A stretch of DNA of 64,000 nt. Source: Ottelia alismoides (Eukaryota; Streptophyta; Magnoliopsida; Alismatales; Hydrocharitaceae). Made by a program: the position numbers and the translations under genes. Below, piece after piece: positions 23,775 through 35,032 of the stretch. The notes beneath the pieces are model-generated. The model worked only from the letters and a program-made list of their open reading frames with translations. It searched no databases and was not told where the DNA came from. The first letter of the stretch is position 1, and every line of letters starts with the position of its first letter. The stretch covers positions 538,097 through 602,096 of the forward strand of contig JAZKJV010003124.1 in assembly GCA_037367405.1 (NCBI GenBank), in the 5' to 3' direction.

Positions 23775-24540
23775 TGATGAATCTCGTACTCATCTTGTTA
23801 AAATCGATTTATTAAACTCATGGCTTAAATAATTCAATAAAATTCACTAATAATTTCTCATTATTATCTTGTATCAAATCGTGTATAAACTGGTTTAATT
23901 AAACTATATTTATTATAATTAAATAACTATTATTTCTTTGTTTTTAATTCTCATTAAAAATCCATAAATATAATGAGAAATCCATAAATATAGAGTTTAA
24001 TAATTGTCCATGATTCCCCAAACTCTAAAATAAATAAAAATACAAAAATATCAAAACCCAAAAAGCGACATTTTTATCCCTTTAAAAATACCCCTAAAAT
24101 ATACTTTTATACAAATGACCTCTTTTGATTTTTTGTCCATCATGAAACTTGTAGATCTCATCGAGATCTACAACTTTCGTGTTTTGACTTTTTGCTAGTT
24201 TTGCCTCTTGATAATTCTTTTTATTTTTCTTTGATTTTCTATTTATTGATTTTTTAGGAGCAGCCACGTGACGCCCACTGGGCCGCCCACGTGGTCTTCT
24301 CTCTCTCCTCCACCTGGCTTTTTCATGAGCCATCAGATCTCACTCCCTCGCCTCCATCTTGGTCGCCTGCTCCTCTCCACTCCCAACCATCCGATCTGAT
24401 CTAGATAAAAATCCCCACTACTCTTCTCTACTGCACACAACCATCTGATCCCGTTCGTATCTTACAGTTCCTCTCTCTCCATGTCACTTGCTCACCACCA
24501 TTGTAGGATAAAAATCTTTTTTATTAACACATGATATTTT
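23775..24540 (+). repeat. Second LTR-like fragment abutting the first
   Basis: A new TGATGAATCTCG start at 23775 is followed at 24141-24186 by the palindrome CATGAAACTTGTAGATC...GATCTACAACTTTCGTG. That palindrome is shared with the LTRs of element B at similar depth. A GC-rich segment with CCACGTG motifs follows (24260-24500). It looks like the 5' part of an LTR from a B-like family. The right boundary is not defined. Confidence 0.5.
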
Positions 24541-26334
24541 TATTCCTCAAATTCTTTTTGTATATACTCATTAATAAATCAAGTTAAAATTATTTTTGCA
24601 AAATGATTTGAAAAATGGTGTAATCCGTTTGAAAAACTTTTTTTGAAATATTTTCAACCTTTGTAAAAATATTTTGATTTGCAAAAGTCTTTTCTTCATG
24701 TGAAACAAAAGCTTTGAAAACCTATTTGCAAATGGTTTTGAAAATGTTTGTAAAAATATTTTGAAAATGCATATATATATATGTATTGTTTGAAAGAACT
24801 TTTAAAAATGGCTTTTAAATGTTTGTAAATATTTGTAAAAATTATTTTAAACTATAGTTTTCAAAATTGTTTTCAAATAAATTTGAGAAATACATGCATT
24901 ATTAAATAAAAATAAATATTACCAATTGTACATATATACCTATAAAATAACCACTAAATTTTATAAATTCTTGAAAATTCTTGAGTCTTGTAAATAAATA
25001 AAAAGAAGTACGCCCGTGTAAATAGTTGTACATATTTTGTACTTTGTGTCAAAATTCTTTCTATTTGCAAAATTCTTTGTGTAAAAATACTCCTTGTTTT
25101 CAAATTCTTTTTGAAAAATTGCATCACCATTTGCATCATTGTACATAGCATTTGCATGACATTCATATTCTTTTCAATTGAGCTTGATCATTGAACAAGT
25201 CCCATAAAGTCAAAGATTGAAGCTTGGTGGGACCTTACTGCACCTAACTACACTGAAACCTTATGGGAACTAGGTTTAAGGTACTTCAGGTCCATTAGGA
25301 CTTAATTCTTTGAGACTCAGGGTCGGGTTCAAGTCACCTCAACTAACTAACTAGAACTTTTCGAGATACAGACAAGACTCTTATAGGCTGTGACCTATCT
25401 TGGACACTTGCACCTTTCACTTGGCTCAACTCAGTTGGAGTGGTGAGGGTGTTGGATTTGCTGGTCTGAGACACACACAGGTGGAAATATTCATCCTCAC
25501 CTAGGGATGGAAGTGCACCCCAACCTGGTCCAGTTGCCATGAAGTCGAATGACAGGAGAGTGTGGGTTGCAATAAAGCTTCAAAAGAGGGATAGCCTTCT
25601 GGATCAAGAGGAAAAACTCCTTATGTAAATGTTGTTGTAAATAATATTTAAAAAAAGGGAAAAAGAGAAAAGAAAAAGAAAAACATTAAAAAAGTGGACA
25701 TGCTTGAAAATAAAATAAAAATGCATGCCGGAGTATGTATATATGTTGTATAGAAAATAAGCAAGCTTGAGCATCAAAGTTGTCATGTGAGCCTGTAGCT
25801 GGATGAGTTGACTACACTGGTTATGCCTCCCAGGATAGGTAGCTACACTGGCTATCGTTTATTCTTTTCTTCACCTCCTCCTCTTGAGTTGGATGTCACT
25901 TGAACTTAGAAGGGAATACCCCACTCCTCGAGGACAAAGTGCTGGACTGGGGACTCATTGGGTTGTCATTATGGAGAAGTCAGTTCCTTTGTCATTCTAG
26001 TTGGGGAGAGTCATTATCACTTACACTGTACAAGTCAGCTCCATAGTCATAAGAGTTTGCGTATGATGTAGGCTAGTTCTGATCTGGCTATTGAAGTGGT
26101 TTGAATCGAGTTCTGTGACTCTCGAAGGCTGTTGTGTTTCAAATTTGGCTCCTGACCAGGTTCCACACATATTCTCACATAGGTCTAACCTGAGCTCCAA
26201 ACTTTGATTTTGTAAAGACAAGTTTAATAACTGAAAGCCATTCTATTTATTCTTTCTTTTTCTTTTCTTCTTTATTCTTTTTGTACTTATTGCATAAGTG
26301 TTTGCTAGGAACTCGCAAACGCAAGTATAGGGGG
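24541..26334 (+). pseudogene. Athila 3' non-coding region up to the polypurine tract (element E remnant)
   Basis: The region lies upstream of an Athila 3' LTR and has no pol of its own, so most of the element is deleted. It shares highly conserved islands with the post-pol regions of B (34997-36460, minus) and C (57000-58569, plus): AATAAAGCTTCAAAAGAG (25571), AAGAGGAAAAACTCCTTATG (25608) and CTTGAACTTAGAAGGGAA (25901). No env-like frame survives. The final 13 bases, GCAAGTATAGGGG, are the polypurine tract. Confidence 0.75.
26301..26319 (+). other. Hairpin upstream of the polypurine tract (element E)
   Basis: TTTGCTAG, GAA, CTCGCAAA form a stem with one mismatch, ending just before AAGTATAGGGGG. 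The same position carries a hairpin in elements B (35015-35032) and C (58533-58552). Confidence 0.6.
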
Positions 26335-29057
26335 TGATGAATCTCCATTTCATCACTTTTATTCTATCATTTTAGCCTTAAAAACCCTATCTAATGCATG
26401 GAAATAACATCAATTTGTGGATAATAGCATTCATTATTTATTGTATTATTCGTATATAAAATAAGGTTTTTAATGCCAAAATTATAGAATAAAGAGAACA
26501 ATAGAAAAAAAGAATAAAATATTAAAAATATTTTATGACCCTAAACCCCGAGACCAAGTCAAGAATTGAGTTGATCGATAAGGAATAAATTAGGGGGAGA
26601 TAAGGGCCAGAAATAGAATAAAAATCCTATTCTTTTATTCATTATTTATGCATTTTGACACCTATTTTATTGTTTATTATTTATTCATCAAATAAAGAAA
26701 CTTTGTACATGAAAGTTGTGTAGATAATAATGTAAATAAAAATACAAAATTGAGTTTGTATAAAAATAATACGCAGTGTTCATTTTATACATAAAATAAA
26801 AAGCAAAAAACCCAACTTCCCAGACCCATATCTTTCAAATAAAAACTTAAAACATATCAAAATCACCTCTAATTGTATATAACTTTTCACAAGCTATTTA
26901 ATGGAAGTGGCGTATTTTTTGGAGTTACTGTGTGAAAGTTAGGTTTTTGAGCCTCATTGTATATTATACCGATTAAAATATTCAATTGAATCATTATTGA
27001 TTATTTTTACAAATTTATATTTTTTTATAAATTTTGTAATTATTATTTATAACATATGTGCATATTAAAACCAAAATAAAACCAAAAAGAAAAATAAAAT
27101 AAATCTATTCCAAAACATAGACCAAATACCTATGTTGTACTTGTATATAAATGAAGGGAATCATATTCTTTCATTATTTATTATTTATATTTTTGTTATA
27201 TTATAAATATTATCTATATTCTATGAAAATTACAAACCCAAAATAAAACCCTATAAAATACATTAAAATAATTTCATATATATATAACATAGGTAAAATA
27301 CCTATAAATATACCTATAAAATACTCATATCTATTTATTTACGTGTACAAATAACATCACAAAAATAAAATGAAAATATCTATAATCACAAAAATAAGTT
27401 ATAAATATATAAAATAAAATAATAAAATAAAATATATAAAATAAAAATAAAAATGTACAAAATATATGCAAATATACCTATAAACACACTAATCAAAAGT
27501 AACAACTAATAAAATACACCAAAAATAAATAAAATCCTATTGAAATACTAAATTTAAAAATAAACATTTGTTATTATACATTCAAAAATAATAAATCATT
27601 TACTATTTTAAAATAATTATTTTTTTAATAAAATTCATTATTTTGTCGCGTAGCGGCCAATGTGGACCAATGAGGTCACGTCAAAAGTTGATAGCCAGTC
27701 AACTCCCCCTCTGCTCCAGATTTGAGGCAAACCTCCCGGCTGCCACATCCATCTTTCGCCTTCACTCCCTTCACAAGAAATGTACATTGATCATTGTACA
27801 TACACGCCATACTCTTTAATCACGTGTACATACGCCCAAAACATGGTTTTTCCCCGTTCAATAAGGGTGCTCAATATTGGATATATAAACAAAACCTCTG
27901 ATCCTCCTTCCAACTTTGGTCACCATTAGGCATCTGGAAGCTTTGGGTTAGCATCTAGGAGAGATCCTCGTGATAGTAGGAGTGTTCTCGAGCCAAGTCC
28001 GAGCTTCAGGAGTGAGGGGTGCACCCTCGGTCGCCCGTCGCCGGCGACCCTGCTCCCTGGCTACTCCAGGTATAAGACATATCCATTTATCATTTACTTT
28101 GCTTTTATTAGTCGTTGGTCTCATATCATATCGTTAGTTTAGGAATTTGTTGATCAAAGTAGGGTTAATCAATCATCTTGTAGTTTGCCGGAGTCGAGCT
28201 CCCGGTGAGCTCCTCCGTGTCTACCCATCCCATCTCCATCGTACCTTTCGCCTCCATCTCAACCCTCATCGCTTCTGATCATCCCATGAGCATCCAATCA
28301 ACCAGGATCACCTCGATTCTGCGAATCGAGGTTCATCTCCACCGCCTCGTCGGAAACCTCTCCGCCCACCTCACTTTTCACACAAACAACTTCATCCTTG
28401 GTCGAGGAGAACCTCCTAGAGCGCACTTCATTCTTATGCAGGTTAGGCACGTAAACACATGCCAGGAGATGGATTCAAAGTCCACTGGAGGTACCTGGAG
28501 CACCACATCTTACCCGAGCAGGTGGTGGCACTTACGTGATCCTCCGCCCCTTTTATAACTCCTAGCAAGTAGATGACCTTGCCAGGAACCTTCTAGGCCA
28601 TCTCGGAGCTTCAATCATCATCGGAGGAGGGAGTTATGAGCAGAGGAACTTTGCCCAGGTGGAGGTTCCTTCATGTTCTTCGATCGCACCTCTTCGTCGT
28701 TGGATCAGAGTGGTCGCTCCAGATCACACCAGCATCGTCCGAGTGCGCCACGCCTCGATCGTTGGATCCTCCCTTGGATCTAATCCCCGCCATCAGATCA
28801 TGAAGCATCACCAATCACTGGATATGTGCCACGTGGATAAGTGAGAAAGCCAGTGTCGTCGGATCACGAAAAAAAAGAGTAATTTGCATATTTTCGCCCC
28901 GCCTTTTTCACTTTATTATTCGGTCTTGTAAATATAAGTTAGAGTTATAAATAATTTGGACATTTTGTAAATGGACCCCCTGACAATCCGATAATTGTGT
29001 TGTGTTAAAGATATGTTAATTTTCGTTCGTGCTAAAAATGATGATCGTCGTTTCGTT
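26335..29057 (+). repeat. Athila LTR (3' LTR of element E)
   Basis: It starts TGATGAATCTCCATTTC directly after the polypurine tract. The U3 motif TACATGAAAGTTGTGTAG lies at 26706-26724. It is very AT-rich to 27640, then GC-richer with a TTGATAGCCAGTCAACTCC block shared with the LTRs at 53-54 kb and 59 kb. The right end is uncertain: an antisense LTR piece seems to begin near 29058. It could also have served as 5' LTR of element C if the two once formed a tandem sharing an LTR. Confidence 0.65.
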
Positions 29058-29510
29058 GTAGGCGGCAATCGGAATCAGTCAAGAAAATAACCACACAAAG
29101 TATTCTTCAATTTTAATCAATGTGGTTTTATGTTTATTTTACTTGGGCAAGTCCCAACGTTGAACACAAGGAGACAAATGAACAACCTAGAATTATGTCT
29201 ATCAAAATTCGTGTACGGTTTTCAAAGCATTTTTTTTTTGTTATTTTTAATGCAATAAAGGATGCAATATGCAATTTTGGCCTATTTTAGGGACTAAAAT
29301 GTGAATTACGCTCAAACGATGTTCGAAAAATACAAAACTTGGCCACGATGTAAAATATGATGAAATGAATGCATTGTATTATTTTTAATTTTTTGGATGC
29401 AATATGAATTTTTTTATGAATTTTTAAATGCAAACAAAATGAATTTCAATATTTAATTATAATAAATACTAAACCTAATTATTTTCAAGGGATAAAATTA
29501 TTTAAGATCT
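29058..29510 (-). repeat. Probable antisense LTR end fragment
   Basis: TTTACTTGGGCAAGTCC followed by a GAACACAAGGAGAC block (about 29135-29180) resembles the U5 ends of the minus-strand LTRs of B and D (TTACTTGGTGAAGTCC in B). The AATCGG and CCACACAAA blocks at 29070-29100 resemble the first bases of D. It separates the upstream LTR from the start of element C's pol. Confidence 0.4.
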
Positions 29511-31468
29511 ATCACGAAGTGATGTATCTTAGAAAAATCCTAAACCTCGAAAATGTGAGATTTAAAGTACTGATGCTACCATTACAGTTGCTAAGCCAGA
29601 GTGCGGTACTGATGCTGCGAGTACAGATGCCGAGGGTGGTACTGATGCCACCATTTCCAATTCTGCTAGTCATGTTATTTTCCCTTCAGTACATGTATCT
29701 CGGGACATTTCTACAAATAAAGGAAAGGGTTTGTTGTTTTCGGATCCGCATATGTTGCTTGATGATGTTTGTGTGGATTCTGTTGTTCATGAGCATGCCA
29801 GACCCTCTCCTAGTCCTTCATCTTAGAAGGACCCTGTAGTCCCCTTTCCCAGACCACTCCATTTGGCTAAGGGGCAGAAAAAAGAAAATCAAAAAAAGAA
29901 CCATCAGGTAGAGTTTAGCCAGCAGATGATCGATAGATTCCACATACAGCTGACTCTACAGGAGGCCTTGGAGCACATCCCTCTACTCTTGAGATCACTC
30001 AGAGATAGGACCACAGTTAGGAGGAAGAGGAGGAACCATCAGTCAGAGATCCATGTGCTTAATCGTGCCACTTGTTTTCCGATTCAGTCTGCCAGCCAAG
30101 AAGCCAGATGCATGAGCCCCGTACGTTAGATGTCACATCCATGAGAAGAGGTTTGACCGCACTCTATTAAATAGCGGTTCTTCGATCAACCTACTTCCGG
30201 CAGCCCTTCTCGACCGCTTCGAGTTGGGCACTCTTCGATAGAGTAGGACCATCCTTCAGTTTGCTGATCAATCTGTCAAGAGGCCGAAGGGGTTGCTGAA
30301 GGACGTTGTCGGCAAAATTCAGGGCCTGAAATTCCCCGTGGACTTCGGTGTGTTGGACACGGAGATCCCTGAATCTGTGACCGATACCCCCATCATTTTA
30401 GGATGCCCGTTCTTGGCCACAGCCAAGGTAGTATCCGACCATGATAGCAGGAAGGTGTACTTTCGCGTCGAGGGAGAGAGTATACAAATAGAGACGGTCA
30501 AGGAGACTAGAGCTAGAGATTCAACTTGCTTAGAGCCGACCACATATTCAGAGAAGATGACAGAGGCAGGGCGAGACATCCACCAGGACTGCGATTTTGT
30601 GATTACAGATGACGAGGCAGTTTGGGCAGATCCAGTCGTACAGGCCATCCTCTCACCTTCAGAGTTCGCTGATGCAGAGACGCCAGCAGAGGAGAGCTTG
30701 GAGAGTGCAATGCTGGTCCAGAATATATCTCAAGCAGCAGACCCGGTTCCCGACCGCGAGACAAGTTTTTGTGAGTCCGATGTAGATCCCTCGGAGTCAG
30801 ATGTTGATTGGGAAGAGTTCGATGATTTGATACCATGTCTGACTTCCACTAAGCCTACAGCTAGGGAGGAGATTGATTCTTTGTAAAGAAGAGACAGTCC
30901 AGCAGAGCAGCCTTCTCCATATTCAGATTGTGAGCGAGAGTTCACATTCTCCCATGCAGATTTGGCAACATTCACTCAGACTTTTCAGAGGCCAGATCCT
31001 CCAGCACCTACATGTCTAGAGCTGAAGCCGCTACCGTCGTCGCTGAAGTATAGGTTCCTTGCAGGTGAGCATGAGATGTACCCAGTCATCACCTTTGTTG
31101 ATTTGACTGGAGAGCAAGAATCCCGTCTGATGGGGGTTCTTGAAAAGAACCGCAAGGCGATAGAATGGAGTGTAGCCGATCTCCAGGGGATAAGTCCGGC
31201 CCTGTACTCCCACCATATCTATCTCGAGGAGGAGTCAAAGCCGTCGCGTGAGTTCCAGCGGCGGCTGAAACCAAATCTTCGAGAGGTTGTCATGAAGGAG
31301 ATCTCGAAATGGTGGAGCACCAATTTTATCTACCCCATATCTGACTCCAAGTGGGTCAGTCCATTGCATGTGGTGCCCCTGAAGACGGGCATCACCACAG
31401 TTGTTAGTGAGTCTGGAGAGGAGATCGCTACCCGGGTACCCACTTCTTGGCGGGTCTATGTGGACTAC
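29511..31468 (+). pseudogene. Element C pro-pol, part 1: gag C-terminus, protease and reverse transcriptase N-terminus
   Basis: This is a plus-strand Athila-lineage polyprotein, decayed. Around 29920-30050 it resembles the Athila gag/pro junction (EALEHIPLLLRSL). The aspartic protease follows at about 30140-30480: the active-site Asp is replaced by Asn in LLNSGSSINLLP. The fold continues with TILQFADQS and DTPIILGCPF. A stop at 30884 is followed by the RT N-terminus (30962 on: PLPSSLKYRFLAG, NRKAIEWSVADLQGISP), reaching VPTSWRVYVDY. There element B is inserted. Compared with B's own pol, a few codons are lost at this point. It is not functional. Confidence 0.9.
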
Positions 31469-32743
31469 TGATAAGCCTCCCGCACCCTTAGTTAATCCGG
31501 TCAAATTAATGTCCAAATCAATTAATGATATTCGTTGCAGTCGGATACGAGGGATTAATCAAAAATCACTTAGCTATTAATGTTAAGTGATGTAGTTTTT
31601 TTTTTACTTGGTGAAGTCCAAGGTCGATCTCAGGGAGGCATCTGTCTCCTTAGGTTGATTACATCAATTCACAAGTGCTCGAGATTCGGGGAACGATTTT
31701 TTTTTTTTTTTTTGGTCTTTTTAATTACTATGTAGACAATGCAGACAATCCTTAGCCAATTTCAAGTTAGATTTAATTGATATATCAAATTCAGTCCAAA
31801 AATTATGAAAATTGGCCAGAAGGTTGCTTATGATGAAAATGACCTACACTAATTTTTTTGGAATTTTTTGACTCAAAATGAATATTCTATGAATTAACTA
31901 AACAAACAGTGTGATTTTCAATGTTTAATTTTTAATAAATATCAAAACACAATATTTCTCGGAACTAAAATTATCCTAGGAAGGTCTAATGATCAGGAAC
32001 CTAGGAAAATTGACAGAACTAAAAAAAATGTTGTGAAATGAATTAATTAAAATTAATCAAAGGAAATCACTAAACTATTTATTCAGGCCTCGTTATGCGT
32101 GCAAATGATGTGAAATTTTTATGGGATGTTAAAAACAATGTCCTTAAGCTACTGTGATTTTTTTGGTGATTTTTGAAGGCACAGATAATTTACTAAAAAT
32201 CAAATGGCATCTCTGGGCAAAATATGACTCAAATCAACCAATTAATTCATTAATAAATCAAGAAAACCAACAAAAATACAACACGTGTGCTAACAGGTAG
32301 AGGACAAAGTTCTCAACAATATGCAACTTTTAAAATTCAAAAATAATCAAAAATGCATGCTATGGACACGTGCAAACATAGGGGTCTAAATGCAATACTG
32401 AAAAATAAATGTTCAAGAAATAAACATGCTGACAGGGACTAAAGTGCAATTACCAAGACTATGCAGGACTTGAATGCAAATTCTCCACGAATCACGTGCG
32501 CCTCACGTGATGTCTGCTTCACAGGGACCTTTCTGCAATTTTGGAAACCTCCAGGGGTGTCGGTGCAATTTACCCAGGCCGCACGTGCTCCTCACGTGGG
32601 GCGGCCTAGGCTCGGAGGCGTCGGAGGCTCGGATCGAGGGTCGGGGCTTCTGGAGGCTCGGGTTAGCCTCGGATCTGCTTCGGGGGACCCGAGCCTAGGC
32701 TTGGGTGCCGAGGCTCGGATCGGGCGACGTGGCGGCCTGAGGG

Positions 32744-34306
32744 CCCTTGGATCTGGATGGATCCAAGGGTGGTAGGTGAAGACGCGTGGCAGCGGGTGGA
32801 GCGTCCGATCCTTGGTGCGATCGACGGTCGAGGACGAAGGCGGTGAAGAGACGCGTGGCGGGACGAGGGCCGTTCGATCAGAAGATCGAACGGTGGCTGC
32901 TGTTTCTCCTTCAACGCTCCTCCGCCGCCTGCGGAGGAGGGGCCTGTGCTCCGGTGAAGGGGGCTGACCTCCGCCTGCCTCGCTGAGCTCCGTCAGTGAG
33001 CTCTGTCAGCTCCCAGCTAGCTCGGAAGCAGCGGATGAGGACGGCGAAGCCTCCGGTGGTCTCGGATTGGCTGGAGGAGGGCTGGAGCACCTGGTCGATG
33101 AAGCTCGAAGAAGGATCCGATGAAGCTCCGGCCAATGATGATCGGGTACCTGCAAGGGTTATGTGGATAGCCGAAGCGTGCTGATACGATCGTGGAGAGG
33201 ATGGCGTGGTCGGTGAGGCCTGCGGGTGCTTGAGGTGATCGGGCGAGGTGGCTCCGGACAAGCGGCGGAGCTGCTAGTCGACGATGGTCGAAGTGCGGTG
33301 AATGGCGAAGTGGAGAAGCCCGCGAGGATGCTAGCACCGTCGCGGAGCTCGTCGGGATGTCGAGGAGGTGTGGAGATGTCCGTGGAAGGCGAATAAAATC
33401 GGAGAAGATCGGAAGAAAAGAAGAGGATGATCGGAGAGGGGATGAAGGAGGTTACCTGGGGTTTGGGGCTCGGTTTTGAGCTCCAGGGGTCGTCGCTCCA
33501 GAGGTCGGTAAGCCTCGAGCTCGTGCAGCTACGCGGAGGGCGGCTGCGGCACGGCTGTGCACCGTGGATCTCGCCGGAGAAGAAGGTCCTTCGTCGCTCA
33601 ACAATTCGGCCGCTTGCTGTCACCAAGAGGAAGCTTGGAGCTCGGGGTTCTTTCCTGGAGTGGCGGATGGGCTTGAATGTGGTCGGAGAGGGTGTATTTA
33701 TAGGTCGAAGGTGGCGGCAGAGCTGGGTGAGTGGCGAGTTTCATGGAGGTGGTGGAGCGAGTGTGGCGGAGATGGTGATGTTCGAGGGTGTTGGCGAGGG
33801 AGAGGGAAGAGTGGGGAAGATCGTGGGAGAGTCAGTGGCCGGCGAGGGGGGCTGGAGTGCGGCCGAGAATAGAAAGGGGCGGCCCCTCCCGCAAGGCGGA
33901 GATCGTGGGAGAGAGGGGCTGCCCGAGGTAGGGGACGAAGTCCTGGCCGTTGGATCTTGTGATCCAACGGCCAGATGGAGGCGCGAAGCGGGCGGGTGAG
34001 ATTAGATCTGGAGTGCCCAGATGAAGGGCTATGAGGGTGACACGTGGCGTGACGCGGGCGAAGTGCGAGCGGGCGGCTAGGATCGGGTCTAGGTGATTGA
34101 TCTGAGGGTCACGATCCGCTGGAAGACGAGCGGTTGTGATGAAGGGATCGGGGGCGCGATCGGGCGGCCTAGAGGTCGCCACGTGGCTCGTTGAGGATGC
34201 GGCGCTAAGGAACGGTCCAGATGGAATGCGGGGTGGATCTGATGGCTGTAGAAGAGAGCGGACGTGGTCAGGCCTGGGCCGTTGGATCTGAGGTGCGATC
34301 CAACGG
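32744..34306. repeat. Four CCGTTGGATC-type palindromes in the LTR GC island
   Basis: Perfect inverted repeats lie at 32744-32769 (CCCTTGGATC arms), 32870-32893 (CCGTTCGATC arms), 33944-33973 (13-bp arms TGGCCGTTGGATC) and 34279-34306 (CCGTTGGATC arms). All four recur in the 5' LTR; the first two also lie in the internal partial LTR. Confidence 0.8.
33695..33702 (-). promoter_or_regulatory. TATA box of element B 3' LTR
   Basis: Minus-strand TATAAATA in a GACCTATAAATACACCC context, about 1.3 kb inside the LTR start. It implies U3 of about 1.3 kb and R-U5 of about 2.2 kb. The same box is at 48886-48893 in the 5' LTR, and the related LTR of D has one at 54163. Confidence 0.65.
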
Positions 34307-34444
34307 TGGAGGGCGCGGGCGGAGCAGACAAAGGGCAGCGGGCCGCGTGGCGCAATCAGAGGGCGCCACGTGGCCTGCTGTGAGTGGTCGAAGGGAAAGA
34401 CACGTGTAGAAAGAGGAGGAGGCCGAATTTGGAAAAACTCAAAA

Positions 34445-34485
34445 CATGAAAGTTGTAGATCTTGATGAGATCTACAAGTTTCATG
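34445..34485. other. U3 palindrome (GTAGATC hairpin) in B 3' LTR
   Basis: CATGAAAGTTGTAGATC, TTGATGA, GATCTACAAGTTTCATG form a 17-bp stem with one mismatch. It recurs at 49636-49676 in the 5' LTR and, slightly diverged, at 24141-24186. Confidence 0.8.
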
Positions 34486-34997
34486 TTGACCAAAGACGGA
34501 GATGAGGTCAAATATGATACATAAATACAAAGTTACATAAATATACATATGTAGTATACAAAATGACCCAAAAACCCAAGTTCCTCATACAAGCTCCAAT
34601 TTCAATGAAATTAGTCTCATTTTGAAGGTCTTTTGATATGTAGTATTCTAAGAGTGAGTAGACCTAAGTAGGAGTTTGTATGCGGGCTTTATGTGTGTTT
34701 TAATGTACAAGGGTGCTCAGGGTATTTAGGCTCTTTTACAAGGGTGATTTGTGGCTTTCTTCCCTATATTCTTAAGGAGTATATACATATATTATAGAGA
34801 AGGAGTTATTTGATGAAGAGGTCTTTTACAGGTGATTTTTGGCTTCTTATTTAAATGCAGATGAGCTCCTAAAATGCATGAATTATGGATGCATGCATGA
34901 ATGCTATTTATGCAAGATAAAGGGAAATATGCCTCTATTTTCTCGGGAACAAGGCTCTATTTTTGACTTTTGATGTGATGAATCACAGATTCATCAA

Positions 34998-35009
34998 CCC
35001 CCTATACTT
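34998..35009 (-). other. Element B polypurine tract
   Basis: Minus-strand AAGTATAGGGGG ends one base before the 3' LTR start TGATGAAT. Its core is identical to the tracts of elements E and C. Confidence 0.9.
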
Positions 35010-35014
35010 AAACC

Positions 35015-35032
35015 TTGCTCGTCCCCGAGCAA
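35015..35032 (-). other. Hairpin upstream of the polypurine tract (element B)
   Basis: Minus-strand TTGCTCG-GGGA-CGAGCAA is a perfect 7-bp stem with a 4-base loop, five bases from the purine tract. The pairing is conserved with different bases in element C (TTTGCTA...TAGCAAA). Confidence 0.75.

Larger units (their letters stand above)
31469..34996 (-). repeat. Element B 3' LTR
   Basis: On the minus strand it runs from TGATGAATCTGTGATTCATC to GGGAGGCTTATCA. It is tripartite: AT-rich ends and a GC-rich middle (about 32480-34420). The middle holds G-box (CACGTG) motifs and four GATC-centred palindromes. None of the open frames inside it has a recognisable product, and all recur in the other copies because the LTR is repeated. 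Confidence 0.95.

Noticed and set aside
32461..34548. Many GC-rich open frames (up to about 238 codons), repeated at 42-43 kb and 47-49 kb
   Set aside because: They are all inside element B's LTR copies, overlap on both strands as expected for GC-rich sequence, and have Arg/Pro/Ser-biased composition without domains.
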